The notes under the pieces were generated by a model that saw only the letters and a list, made by a program, of their open reading frames with translations, did no database searches and was not told where the DNA came from. This document shows positions 22,263 through 34,461 of a stretch of DNA of 64,000 nucleotides, piece by piece (position 1 is the first letter of the stretch; each line of letters opens with the position of its first letter). The position numbers and the translations under genes were made by a program. Where the stretch lies: the NCBI GenBank assembly GCA_012934845.2, contig WNNJ02000225.1, positions 310,001 through 374,000 of the forward strand, read 5' to 3'. The DNA is from Pomphorhynchus laevis. Taxonomy: Eukaryota > Acanthocephala > Palaeacanthocephala > Echinorhynchida > Pomphorhynchidae.

Positions 22263-23347
22263 ATGGATCGTTGTATATATATTGCTAGTGCGAAAAATTG
22301 CTTGAAACTGTGGTCCAGGTACCAAAACTGGCTATGATTGATTTTTAATCCATATTTGCTGCTAAATGACTGGACTTCGATCATTAGTTATATCAGTCCT
22401 CGACCACAGTTTCAACCGTGGTCCAGGACTGATGGAGCTTCAACTTTTGTCCAGTACTTCTATAACTTTCATCTTTAGATAAAAGTTAGTTATAATTGTT
22501 CAACTGACTACAATGATATAAAGGTTGAAATTGACTAGGTTGCTGTCCTGGATACATATTGCTAGATTCAATCAATATATTTTTGTTTAATAAACATAGG
22601 CAAGAAACTACAGTTTTCTAAGTTTCGATCACTAAGGTCTTCTTTAGTAAATTGTATATGTTATCTCTCAATGTTTTTTCTACTTTGAAATTCGCAACTC
22701 AAATTTAAGTGCAATTTAATAATGAAATTTTTTGAATAGTATCAACAAATTACAATGATTTTTATTTAGACGTTTAGCTTGTTATTGGCTTTGTCAATTG
22801 TAATCAGTTTATTATAATCAGAACTATTAACTTTTAGTTGTAAATACTGAATATATACAACCTAAGGAGCAAAGAATAAGAAGGCTTTGGATGCAATACT
22901 TAGCATTACAAGATAATTTGATGTAATGGAAGGATTCGAAAATGCAATAAAATTTGAAGTTTAGCTTCTTTCTAATTCTAAATATTAATTAGTCGCACAC
23001 ATTTAGGAAACTTAAAAATAATTCAAGCTAACGTTTATTTTTTTGTATAAAATAAGGGTTAAGATTTTTTCTGCAATATGTATTTTTGCAAAATGGACTG
23101 AGCCGTACTCCCAATCATGACAATTATTTTGTTCTATTGTTCTACCGTGATTCGAAATTTGATTGTTACTTAGGATCAAGACTTTTATTTGTTGAATTAT
23201 TTTTTCTGTTTTGTTTTAACCATAGCATTTTAATATACGGATAATACACACCCTTTTACATTTTAAAATTTTAGATTAATAAATGATCCTAACCTTCATA
23301 GCTACAGTTAATTAAATTACATAAATTAAATTACGTTTTTAAATAGT
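22263..23347. other. AT-rich stretch with a small palindrome
   Basis: ATCAGTCCTCGACCAC and GTGGTCCAGGACTGAT (about 22,398-22,440) form a foldback. GTGGTCCAGGTACC nearby at 22,310 is related. From about 22,640 I see nothing but AT-rich sequence. Confidence 0.4.
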
Positions 23348-26300
23348 TTATAAAGCTTTTAACTGTAAACCCATACCGTTCGCAATCGCCTCATCAAATG
23401 ATTTAAAGTAAGGCAGATCTAAAATTGAGTAACATTATCACAATTTGTACCAAAAATTCTAAATTACCTTCCAAATCATTCTCGTCCTCACTGCTCGATA
23501 TTACACGCGTTATATTAAATTATAAACTGTATTGACGTCATTAGTTTTTACTTGTGAAATCTAGTTCACTTTTTAAATGACTAGAACATTAGTGTTTTAC
23601 TTGAAATTAGGTGATTATAGAAAGCATATAAATCATATATGTATTAAAATTAACTTGTGATAAGCTGATGGTTCCCTAAATTAAAGCCAAGACATTATTG
23701 TTGCTGACTGCCTCGGCACTCAATCACCACAAAATACATTAAATTACAAATTACAATTTATATTAAATATTACAAAATTACTTGAACATTCAATTACAAT
23801 TTATATTATAAATTACAAAGTTACCTACGCGTTAACATTACCTAAACATTTACAATAGAATTGGTATTTTAATATTAAATTAATTTCAAAATTAAAAAAT
23901 TATCAAAAATAATTTAAAATTGGTACTTTTAACTTTAAAATCACGTGCTGCCCGTATATTATGTAAATGTAATGTACGGTGTTTGAAAATAACTCCTTTA
24001 AATTGTCTTATTTAAAAAAATCTTGATTTTGTAACCAGAGAGGTTGAAAACTACTCTAAGATTTGAAAATAATTCCTCTGAATTCTCTTATTCGAAAATA
24101 CAGAAAATATCCCGATTTTGTAATTAGAGAGGTTGAAAACTGTGCACCCATTATCACTTGCCAATAATATCCCTCTTTCTGTTCGAGCTTCGATTTTATC
24201 ACTGCACCCATATATTGTAGCGAGGGACATTTTTTCAATTTATCTTTTTCGCTTTCCTGTACAAACACATCGAGTAACAGTTCGCATACAAAATCCCTCA
24301 TTTCGTTTTCCATGTCCGACCGCAGAACATGTAAAATGGTCTCATCTTTTGAATCTGCAGATTTACCGCTGATCGTGCGACGATAGGCAATTGATTTTCC
24401 CTGGTATCCCATAATTGGAGCATTTAAAATTAGTGTCCTTCTCCTTGGTTGAGCATCGACATCCAACGTTCGACTGATACTTTTGCTTATCTGTAAAGCA
24501 GACGATATCATTTCTTCGTAGTCATTATCATCACTCAAATGATTCTTAACTTGTTCGTCTGTTTTTGACATGCAATGTGGCGGTACTGAGCAAATAATTT
24601 TGACTGGTAAATTATAAAATTCTTTTTACAGTAAGTTAGATGTCATGGTAACAACTTTTGTATTTTGTAGTGCTTTTCTGTGAATATTCAAATTTTATTT
24701 ATCTGCAAAACCAATGCATGTATACACGCGACAACTGCGGCAAGTGGTCTCAGTACGTTAAGGTGTGTTTAATGCTTCGGTTAGCAAACTCAGTATTTTG
24801 CTGAAAGATATTTCCTCAATCTATTGACCAAGTGCCTGGCTTCCTGTGCCTAATTTAAATGCATCAGCATAAATTACAGAAATGCCTATTTAAGTAACAA
24901 GAAAATTTCGCTATGTTTAGACATCTTAAGTACGCGTAATTGTGGCGAAATCCAGCATTATCTACTCAGCACACTCATCTGGTGTCTAATTGACATCCTG
25001 AACTCGTCAGTAATGGCACGGTTTGCGTTTTTATATAATAAAGTGATGTCATTGTATGAGTTAATATGTAGAAATTTTCAATTTTACTATTAAAATAATT
25101 ATCAGATAATAATTCAAATATTTATTAAAATCAATTTTACCTGTTTGGTTTTTAATTATCTGTTTCGTTTTTATTGCTTTAATTTGTTTTTAATTGCCTC
25201 TTTGTTTTTATTGCTTAAGTAAAATACATACTTTATTTTGAATTATACACATATAAACCCTTTATTTAATTAAGGAATATTGGAATAATATTTTAACTTC
25301 TAGGCAACTCTTACAATGTATTGAAGTGATTGCTGACTGTTAAAGAAAATAATTAGATGAAATAGCTAGAAAACTTATTTTCTTTAATTTAAGTGAATAT
25401 TTATAGTATTTCCTTCTATTTAAGTCGCTATTAGCTAACTGTGAACTGAGAAGGAAAGCAACCACGAGTAAACAAATTAAACTTAAAAAATCTTTTAAAT
25501 TTGTGAATTTAACGAATCATCTTCAATAATTTTGGTATTTTGGCATCAAGAATGTCGATGACAAATCTGACAGAATTACCCTCCACATGGAAAAATTTTC
25601 CATTTTTCCATGTGGAGAAAAATAAACCCAGAAATTAGAATGAGGCTTTTGTTTTTAAATTATAGATTACGATTTTATACATTTTAATTCATAATTTCAT
25701 CTACTCTTTTGTTGAATTAAATAATGGTGCAGATGGCGTCAATTTCAAATAAACTTATGCCGGTAGGCGACAAAGTGTATGAATCCCGTAAATTTCCTTT
25801 ATAGATAATATTTTGTTTGCTTATAGTTACTGATAGTGAAAGATACGTTGTAACATAATAGTGGGGAAGTGTGAGTAAAACTGTTGTATATATTATAACC
25901 GTCTAATATATTAAATAAGTGTTGGTAGTTATATATCGACTTCACATTTCATTCGGTTTTATTGCCGAACTATAAAGAACAAAGTATTGAATACATCAAT
26001 ATTAATGATTAGTTGTTTAAAAATATCGTCAATTAAATCTGGGCGAACTATCAGTTACATCAATAAACTTAGTAATGACGAAACAACGAAGATGGTCCTC
26101 TGTTTCTAATCTGAAATAAGTAAGCCAACCTTTGACTTTCCTTTAACATTTCCAAAACCTTTATCGATGATTTAGTGTATCTACCGTCTTTCTAAATAAC
26201 ACTAAATGTACATAATACTTTGATGGTAATATACAAATGTTTTCTTACTGTTTTTGATAATAGTGGCTTATAGTTAGCTGCATATTGCGTTGTCCAGTTG

Positions 26301-29300
26301 TTACTAAAATTAATTGATTAATTAATTTAATAGCTTAATAAATTAAACTAATTTTAAAATGCGTCAAAGACGATATTTTTCTGATACTTCAATAAATTTT
26401 TATCTAATTTACTTTCTATTAAGTTCTTGTTCAAAATGAATAAATTATAAACGTTGAAATTTACATAGAAATAATTATAAACGTTTATATTAATAGATAC
26501 ACGCTAAATACTATAATTTGTGTATTTTTTAGAATATATCTCTGAAATATAGTATTTATAGTATTTAAATACTTAATTAAATACTTTAGCTTACTTTATT
26601 GGTTGCGCTTTTAATTGACTCGTGTATGAATCGTGTTCAAAATCTTCAGTGGCATCTGCAGATGTACCAAGTGAATCATTATCATCATACTTTGAATCTT
26701 CTGTTTCGGTTGCAATCTAAAATGACAATCTTTTTTACTTAATTAGTAGGAAATATCAAATTAAATATATTTAATATTAAATACTAAATTAAACAAGTTA
26801 GAAAAAATACCCATCAAACAACAAAATTAATAATAAATTTTATTCGAATGTTAAATTTTGATAGACACTACTTATTATTGATGTCTTCTAAACAATGCTT
26901 AGCAAATAGCAGTGTTATCGTGTACGTTAAAACAAAGTCAAGTCATCAACACCTCATGTCGTATCTAATTTATTTTAGGTCATAACAATCAGAACTTTAC
27001 TATCCATTGAATCAAGATCCTTATCTAAGGGGCGCATCAGCATACATTTTAACTTATACTGTATTAAATAATACTTAAAAATATAACATAAGGAATATGT
27101 ATATGGAATAAGGTCATCAAAAGGAACTGGTATGATTCAGATTTCAGCCTCTATTCCTCTAATTATAATATATATAATTATATCAAGTTAAAATCTAAAA
27201 TTGGAATTTAAAATAAAACTATATCTTTATGAATTTACTCATAAATAACAGACGATGTATAAGAATAAGGAATAGAGGCCTTTAGGATGAACTGATATGC
27301 TATCAGGTTTCGGACCCTAACTCCTAAGCGACGTTTAATATAAGCGACTCTAATCGACGTTTAATATAAGCGACTCTAAGCGACGTTTAATATAAAAACG
27401 TCTAATGTGATTGAAAAATTGAAGGATTTAATTGATAATCTCTTTGAGTTTAATTAACATTTTAAAATCAAAACACTTCAAGTAATTCTTCAATTGCTTG
27501 AATCCATTATTGCGGATCTAGAAGTATAATCAGATCAGATAACTGATTTTACGTATTTTATATTATAAAAAATAAAAATAAATAATTATATAAGATTTTA
27601 TACAATCAATATTCACATCAAGTTAACACATTTAAAATTGAAATTTAAAATAAATTAAATCAGCTAACTGAGTCTACGTATTTAATATAATTATAAAATA
27701 AACAAAACATAATAATGCAAAATCAAAATTTAATAATTTAATAATAAAATTAATAATTGTTTTTAGATTTTCTATAATTTTAATCAAGTTAAAAAATAAA
27801 AAATAAAAAATATAATTTAAAATAAACGTCATTTTTATGAATTGACTAATAAATAACAGACGTTGTATCAGAATAAGAATTAGAGGTCATCAGGAACTGC
27901 TATGCTATCAGGTTTCGGCCCCTAACTCCTCTACCCAACATAGCAGCGGGGCCAAATACATGCTAATGATGTATTTCCTCTGAAATAACTATCTAGTATA
28001 TTATTCTAATGCAAAGTATATTATTTATTATCCATCCATAAAAATTTGCCACTTAAGAGTTTAAATTTATTTTTTATATTATTGTGTTGATTTATATATT
28101 TTACTATTTTCTGCTTGAATTTTCATTTTTCTTTTATGAATTTTCTAATAAATAACAGACGATGTATAAGAATAAGGATACGAGGTCATCAGGAGGAACT
28201 GCTGGGTTATCAAGTTTTAGTCCCTTATTTCATATTAAAATAATAATATATTTATGTATTTAATTATCATTTTGTCCTAAATTACTACAGTAAATAAGGG
28301 AATTTAAATCGATCAATTATATGATTTCGAAAATTAGCTTCAATAATTCAATAGATAAAATATTTGCTTGAATATTTAAATCACTAGATTTAGGAAACGC
28401 ATAATGTCTTCAGTAATAACTAATTAAATTAAAATCATAATAAATAATTTTGCAGACTAATTAGTAAAGTCATGCCCTCGGAGAGATTTGAACTCTCGAC
28501 CCCTGCTTTACTAGAGCAGTGCTCTAACCACTGAGCCACGAGGGCTAAAATCAGAAAAATTATTATAGTTCCAAGTATTCTGATTTTAATCCTTTTAAAT
28601 AATTGTTATTCAGTTAAACTCAGATAATATCTTAATATAACGAATTATTTAATTACTTATATTTAATACTGTTATTTAATATTATTTAATACTTTTTTAA
28701 ATTTAAAATAAAAGTCAACTTTTATGAATTGACTAATAAATAACACACGATGCATCAATAAATTAAAATTTAATAATTAGATAATAACTAATTATAATTA
28801 ATTGTTATAATTGTTATTCTATCATTTCCACCAGTCGCGACAAATTGGGCACTCTTGTGCACAGCTATATTAAACATTTAGACAGAATATACTGCCTATA
28901 ATTTATTAAAAATCCTTTAAACATATATTCTGTATATTGATTGCAGTAGCTTTAATGGAATTAAGGGATATCTTATTTATTTAAAAACCGAAATTTACCC
29001 AGCTACTGTAATTATGAGATAAAAGAACAAAGATATATTTTATTTATTTAAAAATCAAACTATCATCATAGAATTTTTTTTATTTAAAATTTATTTTGAC
29101 TGCTACTGCCTACATCTTTGAAATTTTGAAAAATTAGATCAGATCATTTAACTGAGTCTTTGTATTATAAAGTAACTAAATATCAGCTAACTAGTCTTTA
29201 TAAATTAAAAATAATGCTAAATAGAATTTAAATGATTAAATAATAACTAAATATCTAGTGAATCTTATTGTAAATATAATAACTTTATATAATTTTTCAT

Positions 29301-30890
29301 TTAATTCATATCAAGTAAAAATTTACAATTGAAATTTAAAATAAAAGTTTATTTTTATGAATTGACTAATAAATAACAGACGTTGTATCAAAATAGGGAT
29401 TAGAGGTCATCAGAAGGTACTGCTATGTTTTCAGGTTTTGGCCCTTATTCTTCGACACATCATAGCAGCGCGGCCAAATACGCGCTAATGACGTATTTCC
29501 TCAGACGAAAATTGATTATCTCGTGTACCTTATTATCATAAATTTAAATAAAACTGTCCCAATTCTATTTGTTGAATTTTTGTTAAAACTAGAAAATGGG
29601 AAAGTTTTGCAAAAAACAAAAGTGATTTAAAATCATTCCTTATTTAATACTTTAGATCAATTAGTTGATTGAGTCTAGATATTTTTAACAACATATAACT
29701 TAAAAATAATGAGAAATTAATAATTAAATGATAAATATTATGCAACATTTTATATAAAATAATTGCTATATAAGTTTTTATATAATTTCTATAAGTTAAA
29801 GTTTAAAATTGAAATTTCAGCGATAAATAATTTAAATAAAATCATAATAAATAATTTTGCGGACAAATTATTCCTCAACCCGTTTACAACGCATGTAATT
29901 CCCACAAAATTACTACTTCGTTTACAAGGGTGAAATTTGATTAGTCCATTTTGATTCGTTTTGCAGCCGAACATCGTTTTAAAATTATCTATTTCGAATT
30001 TCTAATGTCTAGAACGTATTCTTTAATACACAGAAGCCTCCCAAATATTGAACCGACATCTTGTCCATTTGTGGTCTTTTGAATATATTGAAAAATGTGT
30101 TTATACAAGTCGAATCGAGATTAGAATATTAAAAATTAATTAAATTTTGATTATTGAATTATTTATTAATATTCATTCTATAAATATTATATATTTATAT
30201 ATATTATAATTATTTATTGGTATATTTAAATTGTAATGTTTTTAATATGAAAAGGATGATGCAATTGTGCGTTGCAGACGTCTGCTTATTATAAATAATC
30301 GTGCTGATTTTAATTAAGAAATATTTTTCGTAATACCATTATATTAGGTTTGTTCCCTAATTCAGCATTTATTGTTTGCACAGATGAATGCTTGCAGTGT
30401 CTGTATAAGTCACATTGTGTACCGATCGACTTTGATGATTTCTGTACGACCTATAAAAATATGAAATTCATAAATACAATGAGTATATTCGTTCATTTTA
30501 ATAATAGAGGTTTTTTTAATAAATGGCGAACTGGTTTTATTATATATTAAAGATAAAATGAAAAGAAAACAATCAACAACTAGAAGTTTGGACATCGATT
30601 TAGGTATTCTTAGAGGATCAGGATATGACCCAGCCAGCCAATTCCACCTCAACACCTTGCGAAAAAGCCAATTAGAGTCACACCTGACCGTGCAATCACA
30701 CACCTGACCGTGCAATCACTGCGCACTATGGTAGGAAGACGGGACAAAATGTGCTTAAGAAATTTTAGTCTTTTTCCGGTGGATGTCCTCTCCGTTTTAA
30801 AATAATGAAGGCGATACTGAATAAATAAAAACTAGTATAAATGAATAAATATATTTTAAATTATTAAATTCTACAGCATAGTATGAAATG

Positions 30891-30970
<80 letters not shown>

Positions 30971-33900
30971 TATAAATCAAAAACAACAAGCAATACATAA
31001 CATCAATCTCACAGACTAAAATCTACCAGTTGTTGCTCCAATCCACTGTCGGGATTCTGCATTTACTTCTTTCATTGATCTTTATATTGATTGTCGGGCA
31101 AGCCAAAATGTGTTCTCCGGTTTGAATGACGCCGTAGTCGCAGTTTGGGGATGTTACAAGACCGGCTTTGAAAAGAAAATCTCTGTATCGACCGTATCCG
31201 GAACGGAGCCTGATTAGCTGTACCCAGTGTGAACGGGTCAAATCGTTACCGATCGGAGATAGTGACACATTAGGAACGAACCTGCGTAGTTGGGATGTTG
31301 ACTTCTCCCATCTTTGTTGCCACCTCCTACATATAAGCTCATCAATTCCATTCGTGTTAATTAGATTGAGCAGAGTTTTGACACGTCTGCTGAACGGATG
31401 TCGTGATTTGAGGCGGGGTTTGACAACAGGGATTGGTAGGGTGTTCAGGGATCGGCTTGCTGAGACACAGATTGCGTCCCGCCTTATATCGGCTGGTGGT
31501 ATACCAGATAACACTGGAAGTAAGTCGATTGTTGTTGGCCTTATTGCTCTACTGATTAATCTCATTGCCTCGTTGAGACTTGCGTCAACTTTCTTGACAT
31601 GTGTTCTTCCAGACCATACCGGAGCCGCATATTCAGCAGCCGAGTAACATAGGGCCAATACAGACGTTTGCAGTGTATGGAAGCTTGAACCCCAATTGAT
31701 TCCGGCCAGACGGCGAATAATATTGCAGCGTGACCGCACCTTTCCCGAGATAGATTCAATGTGTTGCCTGTAGGAGAATGTGCGATCAAGGGTGACTCCG
31801 AGATACGTTGGATGCTTCACATTAGGCAATCTGATTCCGTCAAGAGATACAGTCAATGTAGCATCAACTTGGTGATTATTGAAATGAAATAAAGATACTA
31901 CCGTCTTATCAATGTTAAGTCGAAGATGCCACTTTTTGAAATATCCGGATAATATACTTATGCCGGCAGAGAGTGTTTTGCTGAGTGAAGCGATTTTGTG
32001 GCCAGTTGATAGAATTGCCATGTCATCCCCATATATGTATTTTTTCGCTGATGTCAGTGGTATATCTGAGGTGTATAGGTTGAACAGCAGAGGGGAAAGA
32101 ACTGATCCATGCGGTAGGCCGTTATTGAGTCTGCGCGCTCTTGAAAGTTTACCACCCAACTGAACCCGCAATCGATGGTTTGAGAAGATGTCAACGATCA
32201 AACTGATCATATGGGGCGAAGGTAGGCACTGTAAAAGTTTGAACGTGAGCCCCTTGATCCAAACCGTATCGTAAGCTGCAGAAAGGTCGATAAACACTGC
32301 GCCTGCTTTTTCATTGCGTTCAAATGCACACTCAATGTCTTCGGTCAGTGAAATTATTTGGTTAACTGTGAATCTCCCCTTGCGGAAACCGGCTTGCTCA
32401 TTTGGAAGACAAATGTCTATATATGGTGTAATTCTCCTCAATATAACCCGTTCAAACACCTTGAGGGTTACGCTGAGCAAGCTAATAGGTCTATAACTTC
32501 CCGGATTGTTAGCAGGCTTGTTCGGTTTTTTAATTGCGATAACAGTTGAGACACGCCATTGTTTAGGGATGCGTTGTTGCTTCATGCACGATGACATATA
32601 AAGTGCAAGCCATATAAGTGCAGATTTCGGTAAGTTTGCCAAAAATTCATGATGAATTCGATCAAGTCCTGGTGCTCTGTTTAGTTTTAGACTATTCAGA
32701 GCTTCTGATATTTCTTCTTGCAATATATCACTCGTAATTTCGGGTGAGATCGGGCATGCTTTCCAGAGTGATTTCGTATCGTGTATGACTTTTCGATGAC
32801 TTTCCTCTGCATCCAGTAGTGGGAGGGATTTGGCACTGATGAGTCATTGTGATGACGAAACGGCATTCGTCATTCTTTCGCGTCTGGCTTACATGTTTTA
32901 CAAGAAATTCACGCGGAATGGTCTCACTCTCCTTAAGGTTTAGAGAGCAAAGCAAGTCGTTGTGCAATCGAGTTTGCAGATATTCCAGATGGTTGTTGGT
33001 TTTCGCTTGGAATACCAAGGCGGCCGGTCAATCGATTGAGGGTTTACCATGCTTGTCGACTAAAGTGTTTCACATCAATTCCTTCGACAGTATGTGTCCA
33101 CCTTTCTCTCCGCAAGTCATTAATTAGTTGGAAAAGTTCGTCTGCGAGCGCACCTCGTTCGAGATCATTTACTGATTCGACGAAACGGTCATACAGCGCG
33201 TCGCACTGCTTGTTCCAACATGAAATGTATCCGTTACGGACGCCACGAGGAATTGATATACTAGCGGCTGCGTAAATTGTATCACAAAACTGCTGGTAAG
33301 ATGCAGATAAGTTTTTGCTCGTTGGGTTTGGGAGTTTGTTAATCTGGTTATGAACGAGTGAGCTGTAACTTGACCAGTTGGCTCTCCGAAAGTTCCAGCG
33401 ACGCAGTGGAAGAGATGTAAATGGCTCTATCGCAGCAGAGTAGTGTAAGATAATTGGCCAGTGTTGTGAACGTGGAAATGGTCCTAGATTATAACTATTG
33501 TAGGATTAAAAATTTATTAATAATATAGGATTTAAACTAATTTTAACTAATGTAGGATATTTACTAATGTAGAATATTAAGTAAAACAATTATTAACTAA
33601 CGTTGGATTTAAATAATTATTAGTTATAAAAAACATCTACAACTAATGTAGGATTTAAACACTTATTAAGATTATGTGAATTATAGATGATTTACAAAAC
33701 AGCATTTATAACTAATGTTAGATTCAAACAATTATATAGTCTCGTCGAATAAATCGCTGTCTAAATTAATTATGTGATTTACAACTACTATACGGCTAAG
33801 CTTCTATGAGGTGTAGCTACAACATAAAATAAATGCAGATAAAATGAAAATCCTTTTACAATAAAATTTGATCAAACAATTTATTTACTCTAAAATAAAG

Positions 33901-34461
33901 TTGTTAATGAAACCCACATAAGTATGTCCCTTCTTATCAAACTAAAAAATAAGTATACAAACTTAAAACAATATATTCCTGCAGTCGTTGTCGGTTCACG
34001 GGATTCAATACTTTCCTAAACTGAATTATTATCTTAATTTAGACTTTGTGTACATACGGATATTGAAAATTGATTCGTCAAAAATACGGCTTCGATGCTA
34101 CTAGGTAATCAAATGCGATTTAACTAATCAACTAAGTAAGTAATCATTTAATTGCTCACATCTACTATGTAATAACATGCGACTGAGCAATCGACTGAGC
34201 AACAGTATAATAAGGTAAATGATATAATTAAAATTTAAACTAATTTTCAAATCTCTTTATTTGAAAATTATCTAAATCCCATTAATTTATTTGTCACTAT
34301 AACGACAATGATACAGTCTTGTCATGAAATAATTTGTAGTTTAGTTTAATACTTACTTTTGAAGATGAATATTTTTTACATCGAAGAGGATACAAACGAC
34401 TATTTGCAAATCTTTCGTGACTACCAATTATAATATATTCTTGACGATTATCTTTGTCCAT
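23348..34461 (-). CDS. Small acidic protein of unknown function (five exons, 144 aa)
   Basis: Minus-strand model: 34,461-34,357 (ATG; MDKDNRQEYIIIGSHERFAN...), 30,450-30,337, 26,716-26,595, 23,490-23,468 (a 23-nt micro-exon) and 23,418-23,348 (stop). All junctions use GT/AG (GTAAGT, GTATTA, GTAAGC, GTAATT), and reading phase is kept through the chain, which makes chance unlikely. The start is basic, the middle is rich in D, E and S (TETEDSKYDDNDSLGTSADA), and the end reads EDENDLEDLPYFKSFDEAIA. No domain is recognised. Its long introns hold a LINE, a tRNA, PLE-tail repeats and a separate same-strand gene. The micro-exon is the weakest step; exons 1 and 3 could belong to different genes. Confidence 0.5.
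23985..24142. repeat. ~77-bp tandem duplication of the end of the LC8-like gene
   Basis: 23,985-24,060 repeats 24,061-24,142 (shared GAAAATAAxTCCTxT, CTTATT, GATTTTGTAAxxAGAGAGGT and TGAAAACT). The second copy lies just beyond the stop codon and would encode FSTSLVTKS..QFKGVIFKH, the same strand as the real C-terminus. Confidence 0.85.
24056..24571 (-). CDS. LC8-type dynein light chain-like protein, divergent, with N-terminal extension
   Basis: A single-exon frame of 171 aa. Residues ~90-171 align with the DYNLL/LC8 fold: EMRDFVCELLLDVFVQESEK (first helix), LQYMGAVIKSKLEQKEGYYW (AxxIKxxxDxxxxxxW, ending in the conserved Trp), QVIMGAQFSTSLITKSGYFL (xxIGxxFGSxVTHExxxFI) and REFRGIIFKS (xxxxILLFKSG). 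LC8 is a small dimeric hub that binds short motifs in dynein intermediate chain and many other partners. The canonical protein is ~89 aa and nearly invariant; here His and Gly residues of the partner groove are replaced and an acidic ~85-residue N-terminal part is added, so a specialised (axonemal or germline) paralogue is likely. It lies in an intron of the small acidic gene, same strand. The start is the first ATG (MSKTDEQ). Confidence 0.75.
   Translation of the reverse strand: MSKTDEQVKNHLSDDNDYEEMISSALQISKSISRTLDVDAQPRRRTLILNAPIMGYQGKSIAYRRTISGKSADSKDETILHVLRSDMENEMRDFVCELLLDVFVQESEKDKLKKCPSLQYMGAVIKSKLEQKEGYYWQVIMGAQFSTSLITKSGYFLYFRIREFRGIIFKS
24620..26594. other. Intronic or intergenic AT-rich stretch
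   Basis: No gene was recognised. A 23-codon frame, ATGGCGTCAATTTC.. at 25,736 (+), is followed by a GTAGGC donor-like site but has no partner exon. At 25,583-25,618 CCACATGGAAAAATTTTCC and its complement form a small hairpin. Confidence 0.35.
27190..29560 (-). repeat. Dispersed PLE-tail repeats (four or more copies)
   Basis: Copies at about 27,190-27,320, 27,840-28,130, 28,135-28,215 and 29,340-29,555 share AAATAACAGACGxTGTATCA, AGAGGTCATCAGG, GAACTGCTATGCTATCAGGT and CATAGCAGCGGGGCCAAATA. The longest (27,840-28,130) continues through the coding tail of the 14.2-14.4 kb PLE in reverse (CCATCCATAAAAATTTG.CACTTAAGAGTTTAAATT). They are therefore minus-oriented PLE 3' ends that have multiplied on their own. 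Confidence 0.75.
28473..28545 (-). tRNA. tRNA-Thr (anticodon AGT)
   Basis: The 73-nt cloverleaf closes completely: acceptor GCCCTCG/CGAGGGC (7 bp), D arm GCTC/GAGC, anticodon arm CTGCT/AGCAG around CTAGTAA (anticodon AGT, read as IGU), variable region GGGTC, T arm GAGAG/CTCTC with loop TTCAAAT, discriminator A. The internal A and B boxes (TGGCTCAGTGG; GAGTTCAAATCTC) are intact. There is no intron. Confidence 0.95.
30895..30968. repeat. (AT)n microsatellite, ~37 units
   Basis: Uninterrupted AT dinucleotides, directly next to the 3' end of the minus-strand LINE at 30.97-33.49 kb. It may have grown from the element's tail. Confidence 0.95.
30969..33490 (-). mobile_element. 5'-truncated LINE with a long reverse transcriptase frame
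   Basis: Minus strand, from 5' to 3': end of the AP endonuclease (about 33,480-33,040: PLRRWNFRRANWSSYSSLVH, ASISIPRGVRNGYISCWNKQ, LRRERWTHTVEGIDVKHFSR), then a 566-codon polymerase frame (32,723-31,023). That frame shows SLKLNRAPGLDRIHHEFL, YRPISLLSVTLKVFERVI, NEQAGFRKGRFTVNQI, GAVFIDLSAAYDTVW, NGLPHGSVLSPLLFNLYTSD, YIYGDDMAIL (YGDD instead of the usual YADD) and YLGVTLDRTFSYRQHI, and ends with a CxxG..HIxxxC segment. The front of the endonuclease and any ORF1 are missing. The long open frame suggests a fairly young insertion. A Jockey/CR1-like assignment is likely but not proven. Confidence 0.9.
32836..32871 (+). ncRNA. Hammerhead-like core inside the LINE (plus strand)
   Basis: CTGATGA, then GTCAT-TGTG-ATGAC (stem II), GAAACG-GCATT-CGTC (short stem III plus GUC). 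These match the hammerhead core exactly. The flanks do not form a clear stem I. An alternative hairpin, ATGACGAA/TTCGTCAT, competes. About 85 bp around it recur at 58,545-58,634. Confidence 0.45.
33491..34356. other. AT-rich stretch with short degenerate repeats
   Basis: From 33,495 to 33,740 the phrase ACTAATGTAGGATTTAAAC recurs about six times with variation. No coding signal was seen. Confidence 0.5.

Noticed and set aside
27900-27990. CCGAAAC and CTGATGACC in the PLE-tail repeats as another hammerhead
   Set aside because: The two boxes lie in an order and spacing that leave no stems between them, and the letters vary freely among copies.
30410-30715. 101-codon minus-strand open frame
   Set aside because: It is a different frame from the exon 30,450-30,337 that fits the gene model; the longer frame has no similarity and crosses the acceptor.
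31168-31647. 159-codon plus-strand frame opposite the LINE polymerase
   Set aside because: Antisense shadow of the 566-codon reverse transcriptase frame.
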